Shown here one piece after another: positions 45,509-54,190 of a stretch of 64,000 nucleotides of DNA. The stretch is from Microbacterium sp. SORGH_AS_0888 (GTDB lineage: Bacteria; Actinomycetota; Actinomycetes; Actinomycetales; Microbacteriaceae), in the NCBI RefSeq assembly GCF_030818905.1, contig NZ_JAUTAZ010000001.1:3472001-3536000 (forward strand), given 5' to 3'. The first letter of the stretch is position 1, and each line of letters opens with the position of its first letter. The notes under the pieces are model-generated. The model saw only the letters and a program-made list of their open reading frames with translations. It ran no database searches and had not been told where the DNA came from. A program made the translations under genes and the position numbers.

Positions 45509-46317
45509 TCGTCTCCTCCCCACGCGCTCCACAGCACGTGTTTGACCTCGGCGACCTTCGCCACGAACTCGGGGGACTCCGTCAGCTCCCACGTCCGCGG
45601 GCGTGGAAGCCCCACATCCACCACGCGATGGATGCGCCCCGGGCGCGGGCTCATCACCACGACCCGGTCGCTGAGGAGCACGGCCTCGTCGGCGGAGTGG
45701 GTCACGAACACGATCGTCTTCTTGTGGCGGTCCCAGAGCTCGAGCAGCCGGATGCGCAGCGTGTCGCGCGTGAGCTCGTCGAGGGCCGAGAACGGCTCGT
45801 CCATCAGCATGAGGGGCGCCCCCTGGGCGAATCCGCGCGCGATGGAGGCTCGCTGGCGCATGCCGCCGGAGAGCTGTGCGGGCCGGGAGTCGGCGAAGTC
45901 CCCGAGTCCGACCTCCTTCAGCAGGGCGTCCGCGTCCTCCGGCCGGCGGGAGGTCAGACCCGCCCGGTCCGCCTTCTTGTTCACCATCGAGGACAGTGAG
46001 GCGTTGGCCCGGATGTCGAGCCACGGCAGGAGCGCGGAGGACTGCGGGATCCACGCGATGTCCTTGTGGCGCGACGCGGTTCGCGGCGTCTGGCCGAAGA
46101 CCGAGATCTCGCCAGAGGTCTGGGTGTCGAGCCCCGCGATCAGCCGCAGCAGCGTGGACTTTCCGCAGCCGGATGGCCCGAACAGGGTGACGAACTCGCC
46201 GCGGCGGATCGTCAGGTCGACGCCGGTGAGGGCGGTGACGGACTTCTTGCCCTTCACGTAGGTCCTGCCCACGCCGCGCAGATCGATCGTCGTGGTCGAG
46301 GTGACTGCTTCCTTCAT
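45505..46317 (-). CDS. NitT/TauT-type ABC importer ATPase
   Basis: A 270-residue ATPase with Walker A GPSGCGKST, signature LSGGMRQRASIARG, Walker B LMLMDEPFSALD and H-loop VFVTHSADEAV. It energises the adjacent permease. It overlaps both neighbours by 4 nt. Confidence 0.92.
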   Translation of the reverse strand: MKEAVTSTTTIDLRGVGRTYVKGKKSVTALTGVDLTIRRGEFVTLFGPSGCGKSTLLRLIAGLDTQTSGEISVFGQTPRTASRHKDIAWIPQSSALLPWLDIRANASLSSMVNKKADRAGLTSRRPEDADALLKEVGLGDFADSRPAQLSGGMRQRASIARGFAQGAPLMLMDEPFSALDELTRDTLRIRLLELWDRHKKTIVFVTHSADEAVLLSDRVVVMSPRPGRIHRVVDVGLPRPRTWELTESPEFVAKVAEVKHVLWSAWGGDE

Positions 46318-47399
46318 GGCGTTTCCTGCCCTTCTGCCGCGACGACCGCGCCCGGCCCCCGCACGACGATCTTCCCGAAGAACTCGTTCGACTCGAGCCG
46401 GGCCTCGGCCTCGTCCAGCCGTTCGAACGGCCAGACCGAGTCGAGCACGACCGAGAACTGCCCGTCCGTGAACGCCGCGATCGCCGACGACATGTCCTGG
46501 CGGCTGTAGCTGCCGTGTCCCAGGATGCTGCGCCCCGGCTGGTACAGGTCGGGAAGGTGCAGGCGCATGTCCAGGCCCGCGGTGGTGCCCGAGAGCACGA
46601 CGCGCCCGCCGGGGCGCGTCGCGCGCAGCGACGCGCCGAGGAACTCGCCGCCGACGTGGTCCCAGACCATGTCCGCGCCGACGCCGCCGGTGAGACGGTG
46701 CACCTCCGCGACCCAGTCGCTCGTCGCCGTGCGGTCGATCACGTGGTGCGCGCCGAGCCCTGCGGCGCGCACGGCCTTCGCCGCTCCGGAGACCATCGTG
46801 ATGACCTTCGCTCCGCGGGACAGGGCGATCTGCACTCCGGCGGCGCCCAGCCCCGACCCCGCGCCGGGGATCACGACCGTCTCGCCCGCCTCCAGGCGGC
46901 CGGCGCCGAGCAGCCCCCGCCACGCGGTGGCGCAGGCCACCGGAAGCGCCGCCAGCTCGGCGATGCGCGCGTCGTCTCCGGGATCCACGTCGACGACGGT
47001 GCAGTTGCGGGCGGGCACGGCGACGAGCTCGGCCATGCCGCCCGGCCGCGTGGAGCCGATCGTCGCGAAGGCGGAGCAGTACGTCGGGGTGTTCGCGCGG
47101 CAGTAGTCGCAGTCGCCGCAGCTGACCACCGGATCCACGAGGACCGTCGCCCCGAGCAGCCGCCTGCTCTCCGGAGACGAGCCGACCGTCACGACCTCGC
47201 CGACCAGGTCCATCCCGGCCACGTGGGGGACCGACATCCCCGCCACGACCGGCTCGCGCCGCTGCAGCACGTCCAGCCGGTTCAGCGCGAGCGCGAGCGT
47301 GCGCACGACGACCTCGTCCGGGGCGGCGGAGGGTGCGGCGACCTCGATCAGTCGCCGCACCTCCGGTCCGCCGAAGCCGGTCTGGACCCAGGCCTTCAT
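46314..47399 (-). CDS. Zinc-type alcohol dehydrogenase / quinone oxidoreductase
   Basis: A 361-residue medium-chain dehydrogenase. The structural zinc lobe has Cys in VSCGDCDYCRANTPTYC. The NAD(P) fold has GAGSGLGAAGVQIAL. The catalytic-zinc region is reduced compared with classical ADH, so a quinone- or enone-reductase role is equally possible. It lies within a transporter operon (binding protein upstream, ATPase downstream) with stop-start overlaps, so it probably acts on the imported compound or its oxidation product. Confidence 0.85.
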   Translation of the reverse strand: MKAWVQTGFGGPEVRRLIEVAAPSAAPDEVVVRTLALALNRLDVLQRREPVVAGMSVPHVAGMDLVGEVVTVGSSPESRRLLGATVLVDPVVSCGDCDYCRANTPTYCSAFATIGSTRPGGMAELVAVPARNCTVVDVDPGDDARIAELAALPVACATAWRGLLGAGRLEAGETVVIPGAGSGLGAAGVQIALSRGAKVITMVSGAAKAVRAAGLGAHHVIDRTATSDWVAEVHRLTGGVGADMVWDHVGGEFLGASLRATRPGGRVVLSGTTAGLDMRLHLPDLYQPGRSILGHGSYSRQDMSSAIAAFTDGQFSVVLDSVWPFERLDEAEARLESNEFFGKIVVRGPGAVVAAEGQETP

Positions 47400-48496
47400 C
47401 AGGAGGCGGGCCAGATCAGCGTCGTCCCCGTGTAGATCGCGTCGATGAAGCTCGTGTCGATCGCCGCGCTCAGGTCGGGAGCCGACGGGACGAGCTTGTA
47501 CTGCACGAGCATGTCGGCCTCCGGCGTCCACTGGGCGACGTTCTGGCCGCCGATCGGAAGGTCGGCGGGCTGGGTCTTCTCGACGAGTCCGACCTCCGTC
47601 TTCCAGCGCTCACGGCTGAGATCCATGTCGTAGCCGGCGTCGGAGAGGGCGGAGGCGTAGCCCAACGCCTGAGTCAGGTTGTCATCCGACTCGTTGATCC
47701 AGCCGTACGCGTGGAGGCTGGCGCGGAGGAAGTCCTCGACGGCGGTCGGGTGCTCCTTCTTGAAGGTGTTGTTGACGATCTGGGTGTTGAACGCCGACTT
47801 GACGTCGTAGCTGGCCGGATCCCACTCCGTGACCTTCTCGCCCTTGGCGGCGAGCACGAGCGGCTCGTTCGACTTGTACGCCGTGAGACCGGTGACCTGC
47901 CCCTGCGGGAGGATCGTGGGGTCGTAGCCGACGGAGACCCAGTTGATCTTGCTGCTGTCGACGCCGGCGGCGGCGAGCATGGCCGAGATCTGCGGCGGGA
48001 TGGCGCCCTTGTATCCGACCGTCGTCCCCTCGAGCTGCGTGAGCGAGGTGATCGAGGGCATCGTCAGCAGGCTGTTCGCGGTCGTGTTCCCGTACGTCGC
48101 GATGCCGGAGATGTCGGCGCCGTTGGCGATCGCGACCATGACATCGGACGGGCTCCCGACGCCCGCGAACTGCGCCGTGCCCGCGCTGACGAGCTGGGCG
48201 TTGTTCGATCCCGGCTGGATCGTGACGTCCAGGCAGAGGTCGGCGAACAGCCCCTGCTCCTTCGCGGTGATGACGTCGAGGAGCCCGGGGGATGCGACGT
48301 AGTTGTAGGAGGTGAGGAAGGTGATCGGACCGGCGGCCTTGTTCTCGGCACAGCGGTCGGCGCTGATGAGGCTGCTGTCGCCGGAGGGCGCATCGCCGGC
48401 GGATCCCGAGCAGGCCGAGAGCAGCAGGGTGAGGGCGGTGAGGGAGGCGAGAGCGATCGCCGGGGTGGCGGTGAAGCGGGAGACGGATGTCGTCAT
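47399..48496 (-). CDS. NitT/TauT-type substrate-binding lipoprotein
   Basis: A 365-residue binding protein with signal peptide and lipobox LLLSACSGS near residue 27. The NMT1/SsuA-like body has AKEQGLFADLCLDVTIQPGS and GSPSDVMVAIANGADI. The ATG follows GGAAGG; longer readings upstream lack support. First gene of the LacI-controlled operon. Ligand unknown; sulfonates, nitrilated or pyrimidine-like compounds are typical for the fold. Confidence 0.88.
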   Translation of the reverse strand: MTTSVSRFTATPAIALASLTALTLLLSACSGSAGDAPSGDSSLISADRCAENKAAGPITFLTSYNYVASPGLLDVITAKEQGLFADLCLDVTIQPGSNNAQLVSAGTAQFAGVGSPSDVMVAIANGADISGIATYGNTTANSLLTMPSITSLTQLEGTTVGYKGAIPPQISAMLAAAGVDSSKINWVSVGYDPTILPQGQVTGLTAYKSNEPLVLAAKGEKVTEWDPASYDVKSAFNTQIVNNTFKKEHPTAVEDFLRASLHAYGWINESDDNLTQALGYASALSDAGYDMDLSRERWKTEVGLVEKTQPADLPIGGQNVAQWTPEADMLVQYKLVPSAPDLSAAIDTSFIDAIYTGTTLIWPAS

Positions 48497-48620
48497 GGTG
48501 GGACCTTCCATGCGGCGCCGATGTGTCGGCTGGCTGATATGGGGTGGTGCCTGCGCGCGGGGGATGTGGCTTCGGGTCGAGCGCGTGAGGGGGACGCTAA
48601 CAAGGAATCGAGTCACGATC

Positions 48621-48632
48621 TAAATCGTTTTA
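48621..48632. promoter_or_regulatory. LacI-type operator in divergent ABC/SDR promoter
   Basis: TAAATCGTTTTA, identical to the core at 43635. It lies in the 238-nt gap between the divergent binding-protein and SDR genes, so one repressor could control both directions. Confidence 0.65.
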
Positions 48633-48734
48633 TTTCGGGCGTGTAAAAGCTTTTTGCTCCGCGGGGGACGGCGCGGACCCAGCTGACATCCTGAACTCGT
48701 CACGTCGTGCGAGAGCGCGGATGAGAGGAGAGCC

Positions 48735-49505
48735 GTGTCGGGAGCGAAGCCCGTGGAAACGTCCCCGTCCCATCGATTCGGGGGAGCGAAGGTCATCGTC
48801 ACCGGCGGGGCGCGCGGCATCGGCGCGGCGATCGCCCAGCGGTTCGCATCGGAGGGCGCCGCCGTCGTCATCCTCGATCGCCTCCGTGCGGAGGGCGAGG
48901 TCCATGCCGCCGCGATCGGCGGCGGCTTCGTCCAGGTGGACCTGCGCGATGTGCGGGCGGTGCACGAGGCGACCACGAGCGCGATCTCGTCGCTGGGCGG
49001 GGTGGACGTGCTGGTCAACAACGCCGGGACCCTCCGCTTCGGATCCGTGCTGGAGACCTCGCCGGAGGAGTGGGACGAGGTGTTCGCCATCAACAGCCGC
49101 TCCATGCTGCTCACGATCCAGGCGGCCGCGCGCGCGATGATCGACGCGGGACGCGGCGGATCCATCATCAATCTCGCGTCCATGGCGGCCAAGACCGGCG
49201 GCGAGGGGCAGGTCGCCTACGCGGCCTCCAAAGCCGCGGTCGTCGCGCTGACGCGGGTCGCGGCCCTCGAGCTGGGGGAGCACGACGTGCGCGTGAACGC
49301 GTTATGCCCGGGGTACGTGCTCACCGAGATGGGGGCGGGCACCCGCACGCCCGAGCAGGTCGCGCTGTGGTCGAGCTACTCGCCCCTCGGACGACTCGGG
49401 ATGCCGGACGACATCGCCGGGCTCGCGCTCTTCCTCGCCTCCGCGGACGGGCGCTACATGACGGGGCAGGCCCTCAACATCACGGGCGGGATGGTCATGC
49501 ACTGA
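48735..49505 (+). CDS. SDR-family oxidoreductase
   Basis: A 256-residue short-chain dehydrogenase. The cofactor motif is VTGGARGIGAA, followed by NNAG, the catalytic Ser in NLASM and the YAASK Tyr/Lys pair. It starts at GTG with GAGAGGAG ahead of it. It is divergent from the ABC operon across the LacI operator, so it probably takes part in the same catabolic route, oxidising or reducing an alcohol/ketone intermediate. Confidence 0.9.
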   Translation: MSGAKPVETSPSHRFGGAKVIVTGGARGIGAAIAQRFASEGAAVVILDRLRAEGEVHAAAIGGGFVQVDLRDVRAVHEATTSAISSLGGVDVLVNNAGTLRFGSVLETSPEEWDEVFAINSRSMLLTIQAAARAMIDAGRGGSIINLASMAAKTGGEGQVAYAASKAAVVALTRVAALELGEHDVRVNALCPGYVLTEMGAGTRTPEQVALWSSYSPLGRLGMPDDIAGLALFLASADGRYMTGQALNITGGMVMH

Positions 49506-49528
49506 GGCCGGGGACGCGACATCCGGCC

Positions 49529-50935
49529 TCAGCCGTTCGCGGGTGACGTTCCCGCATCCTCGATGGGCGGGGTGCGCCCCGCGCCGCGGGGGATGCCGGC
49601 GGCGCACACCAGGGTCGCCACCCCGGCCGCGCCCAGGACCCACAGCGAGGCGGCGGGCCCGGATGCCGCGATCGTCGCCGCGACGACGGCGCTGCCGATC
49701 ACCGCGCCGCCCTGCCGGGTCGCGTTGTAGGCCCCCGATGCGGACCCGGCATACGCGGTCGGCACCGCCGTCATGGCCGTCGTGGCCAGCGGCGACCACA
49801 CGAACGAGTTGCCCAGACCGAAGACCCCCATCGCCACGGCGATCGGGACGGGTCCCGCCTGCTGCTGCACCGCGAGTGCACAGCCGAGGATCGAGCCGGT
49901 GAGCGCGAGGGCCCCCAGGAGCGCGACCGGCCGCGCGCCCCATCGTGCCACGCTCCGGCCGGCCACCGGCGCCGTCAGCGCCGAGACGACGCCCAGCGGC
50001 AGAAGGGCGAGGGTGGACCGGGAGACGTCGAGCCCCTGGTCCTCCTGGAGCGAGACCATGATCGGCACGAGCGCCGAGCCGACGATGAAGCTCGCGCCGG
50101 TCGCCGCGCCGGTCGCCAGCACGAAGGCGCGTCGCCGCACGAGGAGCGCCGGGACGAGCGCCCGCTCCGGCGCCCGCGGCTGGACGACGAACGCGACGAC
50201 GAGGAGCGCTGCGCCGGCCGCGGCCAGCCCCGCGGAGCGGTCCGCCGGCCACGCGCCGGCCTCGTGGATGCCCAGGACGACCAGGAACACCCCCGCGGCG
50301 CTCAGCAGGACGGTCGCGACCGGGATCGTTCCCCGTGTCCGGGGCACATCGGGCACCCACAGCAGCGTCAGCAGCACCGCGAGAGCGCCGAGGGGGACGT
50401 TCGCCAGGAAGATCGATGGCCATCCCAGCCAGGCGACGAGGAGCCCGCCGAGCACGGGGCCCGCCGCTGCCGCCACCCCGCCGACGCTGCCCCAGATCCC
50501 CAGGGCGATCGGCAGCGCCGCCCGGTCGAAGCTCCGACGGATGATCGCGAGCGTCTGCGGTGTCATGAGCGCCGCCCCCAGCCCCTGGGCGATGCGCGAG
50601 AGCGTGAGCAGCGGCAGGGTCGGGGAGAGTCCGCCTGCGGCCGATGCCGCGACGAACAGCACCAGGCCGATCAGATAGACGCGGCGCGGGCCGGTCCGGT
50701 CGCCCCATCGCCCTGCGAACAGCAGCGGAACGGCGTAGGCGAACAGGTATCCGCTGTTGACCCACACCGTCGCAGCGGTCGAGACGCCCATGCCCGCCGA
50801 GATCGCCGGGATCGCGACCGCGACGATCGTGCTGTCCAGCAGCAGGAGGAAGAAGCCGAGGCACAGCGCGGTCAGCGCGAGCCACGGCGAGGCGCCGCGG
50901 GGCGGGCGTGCACGACCTGCCCCGATCAGACGCAC
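49529..50935 (-). CDS. MFS transporter, DHA2 type (14 helices)
   Basis: A 468-residue drug:H+ antiporter-like protein. The opening LALTALCLGFFLLLLDSTIV with Asp in helix 1 is typical of EmrB/QacA proteins, as is the motif-A loop GRWGDRTGPRRVYL. About 14 helices are predicted. The GTG start is inferred from the frame overlapping the stop of the LLM gene upstream; no clear ribosome binding site is visible, so translation is probably coupled. As the last gene of the operon it may export a product or import the operon's substrate. Confidence 0.85.
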   Translation of the reverse strand: MRLIGAGRARPPRGASPWLALTALCLGFFLLLLDSTIVAVAIPAISAGMGVSTAATVWVNSGYLFAYAVPLLFAGRWGDRTGPRRVYLIGLVLFVAASAAGGLSPTLPLLTLSRIAQGLGAALMTPQTLAIIRRSFDRAALPIALGIWGSVGGVAAAAGPVLGGLLVAWLGWPSIFLANVPLGALAVLLTLLWVPDVPRTRGTIPVATVLLSAAGVFLVVLGIHEAGAWPADRSAGLAAAGAALLVVAFVVQPRAPERALVPALLVRRRAFVLATGAATGASFIVGSALVPIMVSLQEDQGLDVSRSTLALLPLGVVSALTAPVAGRSVARWGARPVALLGALALTGSILGCALAVQQQAGPVPIAVAMGVFGLGNSFVWSPLATTAMTAVPTAYAGSASGAYNATRQGGAVIGSAVVAATIAASGPAASLWVLGAAGVATLVCAAGIPRGAGRTPPIEDAGTSPANG

Positions 50936-52263
50936 AGACGCTCGCGCAGGGTGGAGCCCGCCGAACGGGGCGCCAGCGCGCCGCGACGCCGCAGCTCCGG
51001 CAGGAGCAGCTCGGCGACATCCGCCAGCCCCGACGGCGTGGCCAGCGGGGAGCTGAACATGTACCCGCCGCGGGCCCCGGTCGCCGCGAAGTTCTCCTCG
51101 AGGGCGTCCGCGACCGACTCCGCCGTGCCGCAGAGCGTGTGGTCCAGGCCGGTCGCGTGCCGCCAGCCGTGCTCGAAGAAGTCCGCGCGGCTGATCCGGT
51201 GGTCCTCCCCGTAGGTGTCGACGAGCATCCCGACGAGCCCTCCGGGGGTCGCCTGCGCGGCGCGGATCCGCTCGGCCAGATCGCCCAGGCGGAACTCGCG
51301 GGGGAGGCCGGAGAAATCGAACCCGGCGTTGTGCGAGAGGTGCGCGCCGACGGCCTCCTCGTCCCAGAAGGAGAGGATGTCGCGGCGCCGCGCCGCGGCG
51401 GACTCGGCCGTCGGCGCCACGATCACCTGCGTCGCCCACAGGATGCCCACCCGCGCCGGATCGCGGCCCGCAGCCGTCAGCGCCTCGTCGAGCGCCGTCC
51501 GGTACCGCTGCTGCGCCGCCACGGAGCCGCCGAACCCGAAGGCGAGCTCGACGAAGGCCGCCGAGGTGCGGATCCCGGCGGGGGAGCCTCCGGCCTGCAC
51601 GAGAACCGGCTCGATCTGGGGGCTCGGCACGGCGCTGAGCGGACCCTTGACGGAGAAGTACCGCCCGCGGTGGTCGATCGGGTGCACCTTGCTCGGGTCG
51701 GCGAAGCGCCCCGTCGCGCGGTCGCGGAGGATCGCATCCGGCTCGACCGAGCGCCACAGGGCCCGGCACACGCCGATGAACTCCGCCATCCGCTCGTAGC
51801 GCTCGTCGTGCGCCATGAGCTCGTCGAAGCCGTAGTTGGCCGCATCCGCGCTGCGGGTCGAGGCCACCACGTTGAACGCGATCCTGCCGGAGGTCACGTG
51901 ATCGAGCGAGTTGAGCAGCCGCGCGACGTAGAACGGGTGCATGAACGTCGAGGAGTAGGTCAGCCCGAAGCCGATCTCACTCGTCACTCCCGCCATCGCC
52001 GCCACGATCGGGCTCATGTCGTGGCGCGGCCACTGGATGCCCCACTCCACGGCGGGCGCGATGGAGCCGCGCCAGGTGTCGGGGATGCCGCTGCCGTCGC
52101 CGAAGAAGAGCAGATCGACCCCGGCCCGCTCCGCCGTGACGGCGATCTCCTGGAACATCCGCACGTCCGGGAAGTCGCGGCCGATCCAGGAGCCCGGTCG
52201 GGCCCAGCGGCCCTCCGTGTGCGTGAAGGAGAGATCGAAGGCGGTGTGGATGCCGCCGCTCAT
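50926..52263 (-). CDS. LLM-class flavin monooxygenase (NtaA/DszA type), second
   Basis: A 445-residue luciferase-like monooxygenase (TAERAGVDLLFFGDGSGIP, then LNSLDHVTSGRIAFNVVAST). It resembles the protein at 42208 in architecture. Its start overlaps the stop of the cysteine hydrolase gene by ATGA and its stop overlaps the MFS gene. Within this operon it may make a second oxidation after the RutA-like enzyme. No flavin reductase is in the operon. Confidence 0.87.
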   Translation of the reverse strand: MSGGIHTAFDLSFTHTEGRWARPGSWIGRDFPDVRMFQEIAVTAERAGVDLLFFGDGSGIPDTWRGSIAPAVEWGIQWPRHDMSPIVAAMAGVTSEIGFGLTYSSTFMHPFYVARLLNSLDHVTSGRIAFNVVASTRSADAANYGFDELMAHDERYERMAEFIGVCRALWRSVEPDAILRDRATGRFADPSKVHPIDHRGRYFSVKGPLSAVPSPQIEPVLVQAGGSPAGIRTSAAFVELAFGFGGSVAAQQRYRTALDEALTAAGRDPARVGILWATQVIVAPTAESAAARRRDILSFWDEEAVGAHLSHNAGFDFSGLPREFRLGDLAERIRAAQATPGGLVGMLVDTYGEDHRISRADFFEHGWRHATGLDHTLCGTAESVADALEENFAATGARGGYMFSSPLATPSGLADVAELLLPELRRRGALAPRSAGSTLRERLCV

Positions 52264-52931
52264 GCCGTGGCCTCCCGCCGCCACAGCCCGACCAGCTCGT
52301 CCCCGGTCACGACGAGCGCGACGTTGAGGGCGAGCGCCGCGAGCGTCGCCTCGTGCAGGCCGGCCTCGTACGCGGTCGTCGCGTCGGCGGGGATCGTGAC
52401 CAGCAGATCGCGCTGGAACGCGTCGAAGGCGGTCGCGGCGACGCAGCACTCGGTCGTCAGCCCGGCCACGGCGACCCACTCGACCCCCGAGGCGGCGAGG
52501 TGGCTCTCCAGATCCGTGCCCACGAACCCGCTGTAGCGGTGCTTGCGGATCCGCTTCTCGCCCGCCAGGGGGCTCAGACGGTACCAGTCGGCGCCGACCG
52601 TGCCGGCGACGCAGGGCGCGTTGATCAGCGGTGCCGCCGCGTCGCCGAGCGTGAGCCAGGAGCTCGCTCTCCAGTGCGCGCCCGGGCCGCTCTCCAGCTC
52701 GAGCCAGATCACGGGCACGCCGATCTCGCGGGCCTCGGCGACGAGTCGCTCGCAGCGCGCGACCGCGGCGTCCAGCCGTGCGAGATCGTCCTCGCCCAGG
52801 CCGTAGGGCGCCACGAACTCGGGGTCGGCGAAGGAGCGCTGGACATCGACGACGAGCAGTGCGCCGCGGCCGGCGCGCGCCCGCAGCGCGGAGAGCTGGC
52901 GCGTCCGGAGCGCGTCGGGCGAGGCGTTCAC
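52260..52931 (-). CDS. Isochorismatase-like cysteine hydrolase (RutB-like)
   Basis: A 223-residue hydrolase with the family triad: Asp in LLVVDVQ, Lys in the RIRKHRYSGF segment and nucleophilic Cys in GLTTECCVAATAFDA. The Lys-region sequence RYSGF is shared with RutB, the ureidoacrylate amidohydrolase. Its place immediately after a RutA-like monooxygenase mirrors the Rut pathway. The GTG start overlaps the upstream stop. A substrate with a ureido or amide group, freed by oxidative ring opening, is likely. Confidence 0.85.
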   Translation of the reverse strand: MNASPDALRTRQLSALRARAGRGALLVVDVQRSFADPEFVAPYGLGEDDLARLDAAVARCERLVAEAREIGVPVIWLELESGPGAHWRASSWLTLGDAAAPLINAPCVAGTVGADWYRLSPLAGEKRIRKHRYSGFVGTDLESHLAASGVEWVAVAGLTTECCVAATAFDAFQRDLLVTIPADATTAYEAGLHEATLAALALNVALVVTGDELVGLWRREATA

Positions 52932-53995
52932 GAGGATGCGCTCCCGTCCGGCGTCGTGCGCAGCGCGGGCAGCACCGTCTCGCCGAAGAGCGGCATGTCC
53001 TCCAGATAGTCGGGGAAGATCAGCATGAGCCCGTCCAGCTCCGCTCCCGTGACGAGCTCGCGGATCCGCTCGACGACGGTCGCGGGGGAGCCGGTCACGT
53101 ACGGTGTCTGGAACGCCTCCTCGCCCTCTGCGTCGGTCGCCCACGACAGCGCGCGCTGGGCGTCCCATCCCCACGATCGCCGCATGTTCGCCAGCGCCGC
53201 GCGGTCGATCCCGGCGGCGTAGGAGGCGGCACGCTCGGCGGCGGCCGCATCCGTCTCGCCGAGGACGACCGTCAGCATCGAGTACGTCCGCACCGTGCGC
53301 CCCTGGGAGGCCGCGCGCTCGTGCACGTCGCGGGAGTAGGCCGCCATCTCCTGCAGGCTCTCGGCGGCCAGGAACGCGCCGTCCGCGTACCGGGCCTGGA
53401 ACGCGCGGCCGCTCTCCGACCGGCCGGCGCTGATGAGCTCGGGGAGCGGAGTCGGGTGCGGTCGCGACTGACAGTCGCGGAGGGTGAAGAACTCGCCCTC
53501 CTCGGTCACGCTGTCCTCCGTCCACAGCCGCAGCACGAGCCGGGTCCACTCCTCGGTCATCCGGTACCGCTCGGCATGGGTCATGTCGGGGTCCCAGATG
53601 CCCATCTGCTCGAACTCGTCGATGTACGAGCCGTTGACGATGTTCATGCCCGCACGGCCGCCGCTGACCTGCTGCAGCGTGGCGAAGACCTTCGCCGCGA
53701 ACGCCGGATTCTGCATGTTGGCGTGGATCGTCGCCCAGATCTTGACGCGCGAGGTCGCCTCGGCGATCCCGGCCATCATGGTCACCGACTCGAGCGTCTC
53801 GCCCCAGTGGTCGGTCGTGCCGCCGAAGCCGCGCCACTTGGCCATCGCCATGACGAAGTCGAGGCCGATCTGCTCGCCCAGCACGGCGACGCGCCGGTTG
53901 TAGTCGTAGGAGGCGGGCGGATACGGGGCGGACTCGGAGATGAGCCAGCCGCCGGAGGCGTTGGGGAGGAAGACGCCGTACTCGGTGGCGCTCAT
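52928..53995 (-). CDS. RutA-like flavin monooxygenase (oxidative amide/ring cleavage)
   Basis: A 355-residue luciferase-like enzyme close in sequence pattern to pyrimidine oxygenase RutA: GVFLPNASGGWLISESAP, AKWRGFGGTTDHWGETLES, FATLQQVSGGRAGMNIVNG and EQMGIWDPD. RutA opens the uracil ring with a flavin N5-peroxide. Here rutC-G homologues are absent, so the substrate may differ from uracil. It starts at an ATG that overlaps the stop of a 19-codon upstream ORF. First gene of a four-gene overlapping operon. Confidence 0.85.
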   Translation of the reverse strand: MSATEYGVFLPNASGGWLISESAPYPPASYDYNRRVAVLGEQIGLDFVMAMAKWRGFGGTTDHWGETLESVTMMAGIAEATSRVKIWATIHANMQNPAFAAKVFATLQQVSGGRAGMNIVNGSYIDEFEQMGIWDPDMTHAERYRMTEEWTRLVLRLWTEDSVTEEGEFFTLRDCQSRPHPTPLPELISAGRSESGRAFQARYADGAFLAAESLQEMAAYSRDVHERAASQGRTVRTYSMLTVVLGETDAAAAERAASYAAGIDRAALANMRRSWGWDAQRALSWATDAEGEEAFQTPYVTGSPATVVERIRELVTGAELDGLMLIFPDYLEDMPLFGETVLPALRTTPDGSASS

Positions 53996-54051
53996 GCGCG
54001 GTGTCCCGCGACGCGGCGTCGTTCGGCGGTTGTCGGGGTGGAGCAGACCAT
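53992..54051 (-). CDS. 19-residue upstream ORF (leader peptide candidate)
   Basis: ATG with GGAGG five bases upstream, the best ribosome binding site in this leader. It encodes a short basic peptide with one Cys (begins MVCSTPTT, then AERRRVAGHRA). Its TGA overlaps the ATG of the RutA-like gene (ATGA), so ribosomes would reinitiate there. This explains why that gene has no good site of its own. It may only couple translation, or may act as a Cys-sensing attenuator like those known upstream of actinobacterial sulfur genes. Confidence 0.5.
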   Translation of the reverse strand: MVCSTPTTAERRRVAGHRA

Positions 54052-54150
54052 GAGGCCTCCAGGAAATCGAGACAGGATCGACGGCCATGGAAAGCGTGCC
54101 GGGCGAACGTGTTCGCGGTGGCCCGGCGGAGGTCCACGCAAGTGACCCAG

Positions 54151-54180
54151 ACGATAGCCCATCCGGCGAGGGGGTGGCAA
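54151..54180 (-). promoter_or_regulatory. Promoter of the RutA-like operon
   Basis: On the minus strand, -35 TTGCCA (54175-54180) and -10 TATCGT (54151-54156) are separated by 18 bp. This gives a leader of about 150 nt that contains the 19-codon ORF. Confidence 0.5.
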
Positions 54181-54190
54181 ACCGAGCCGG

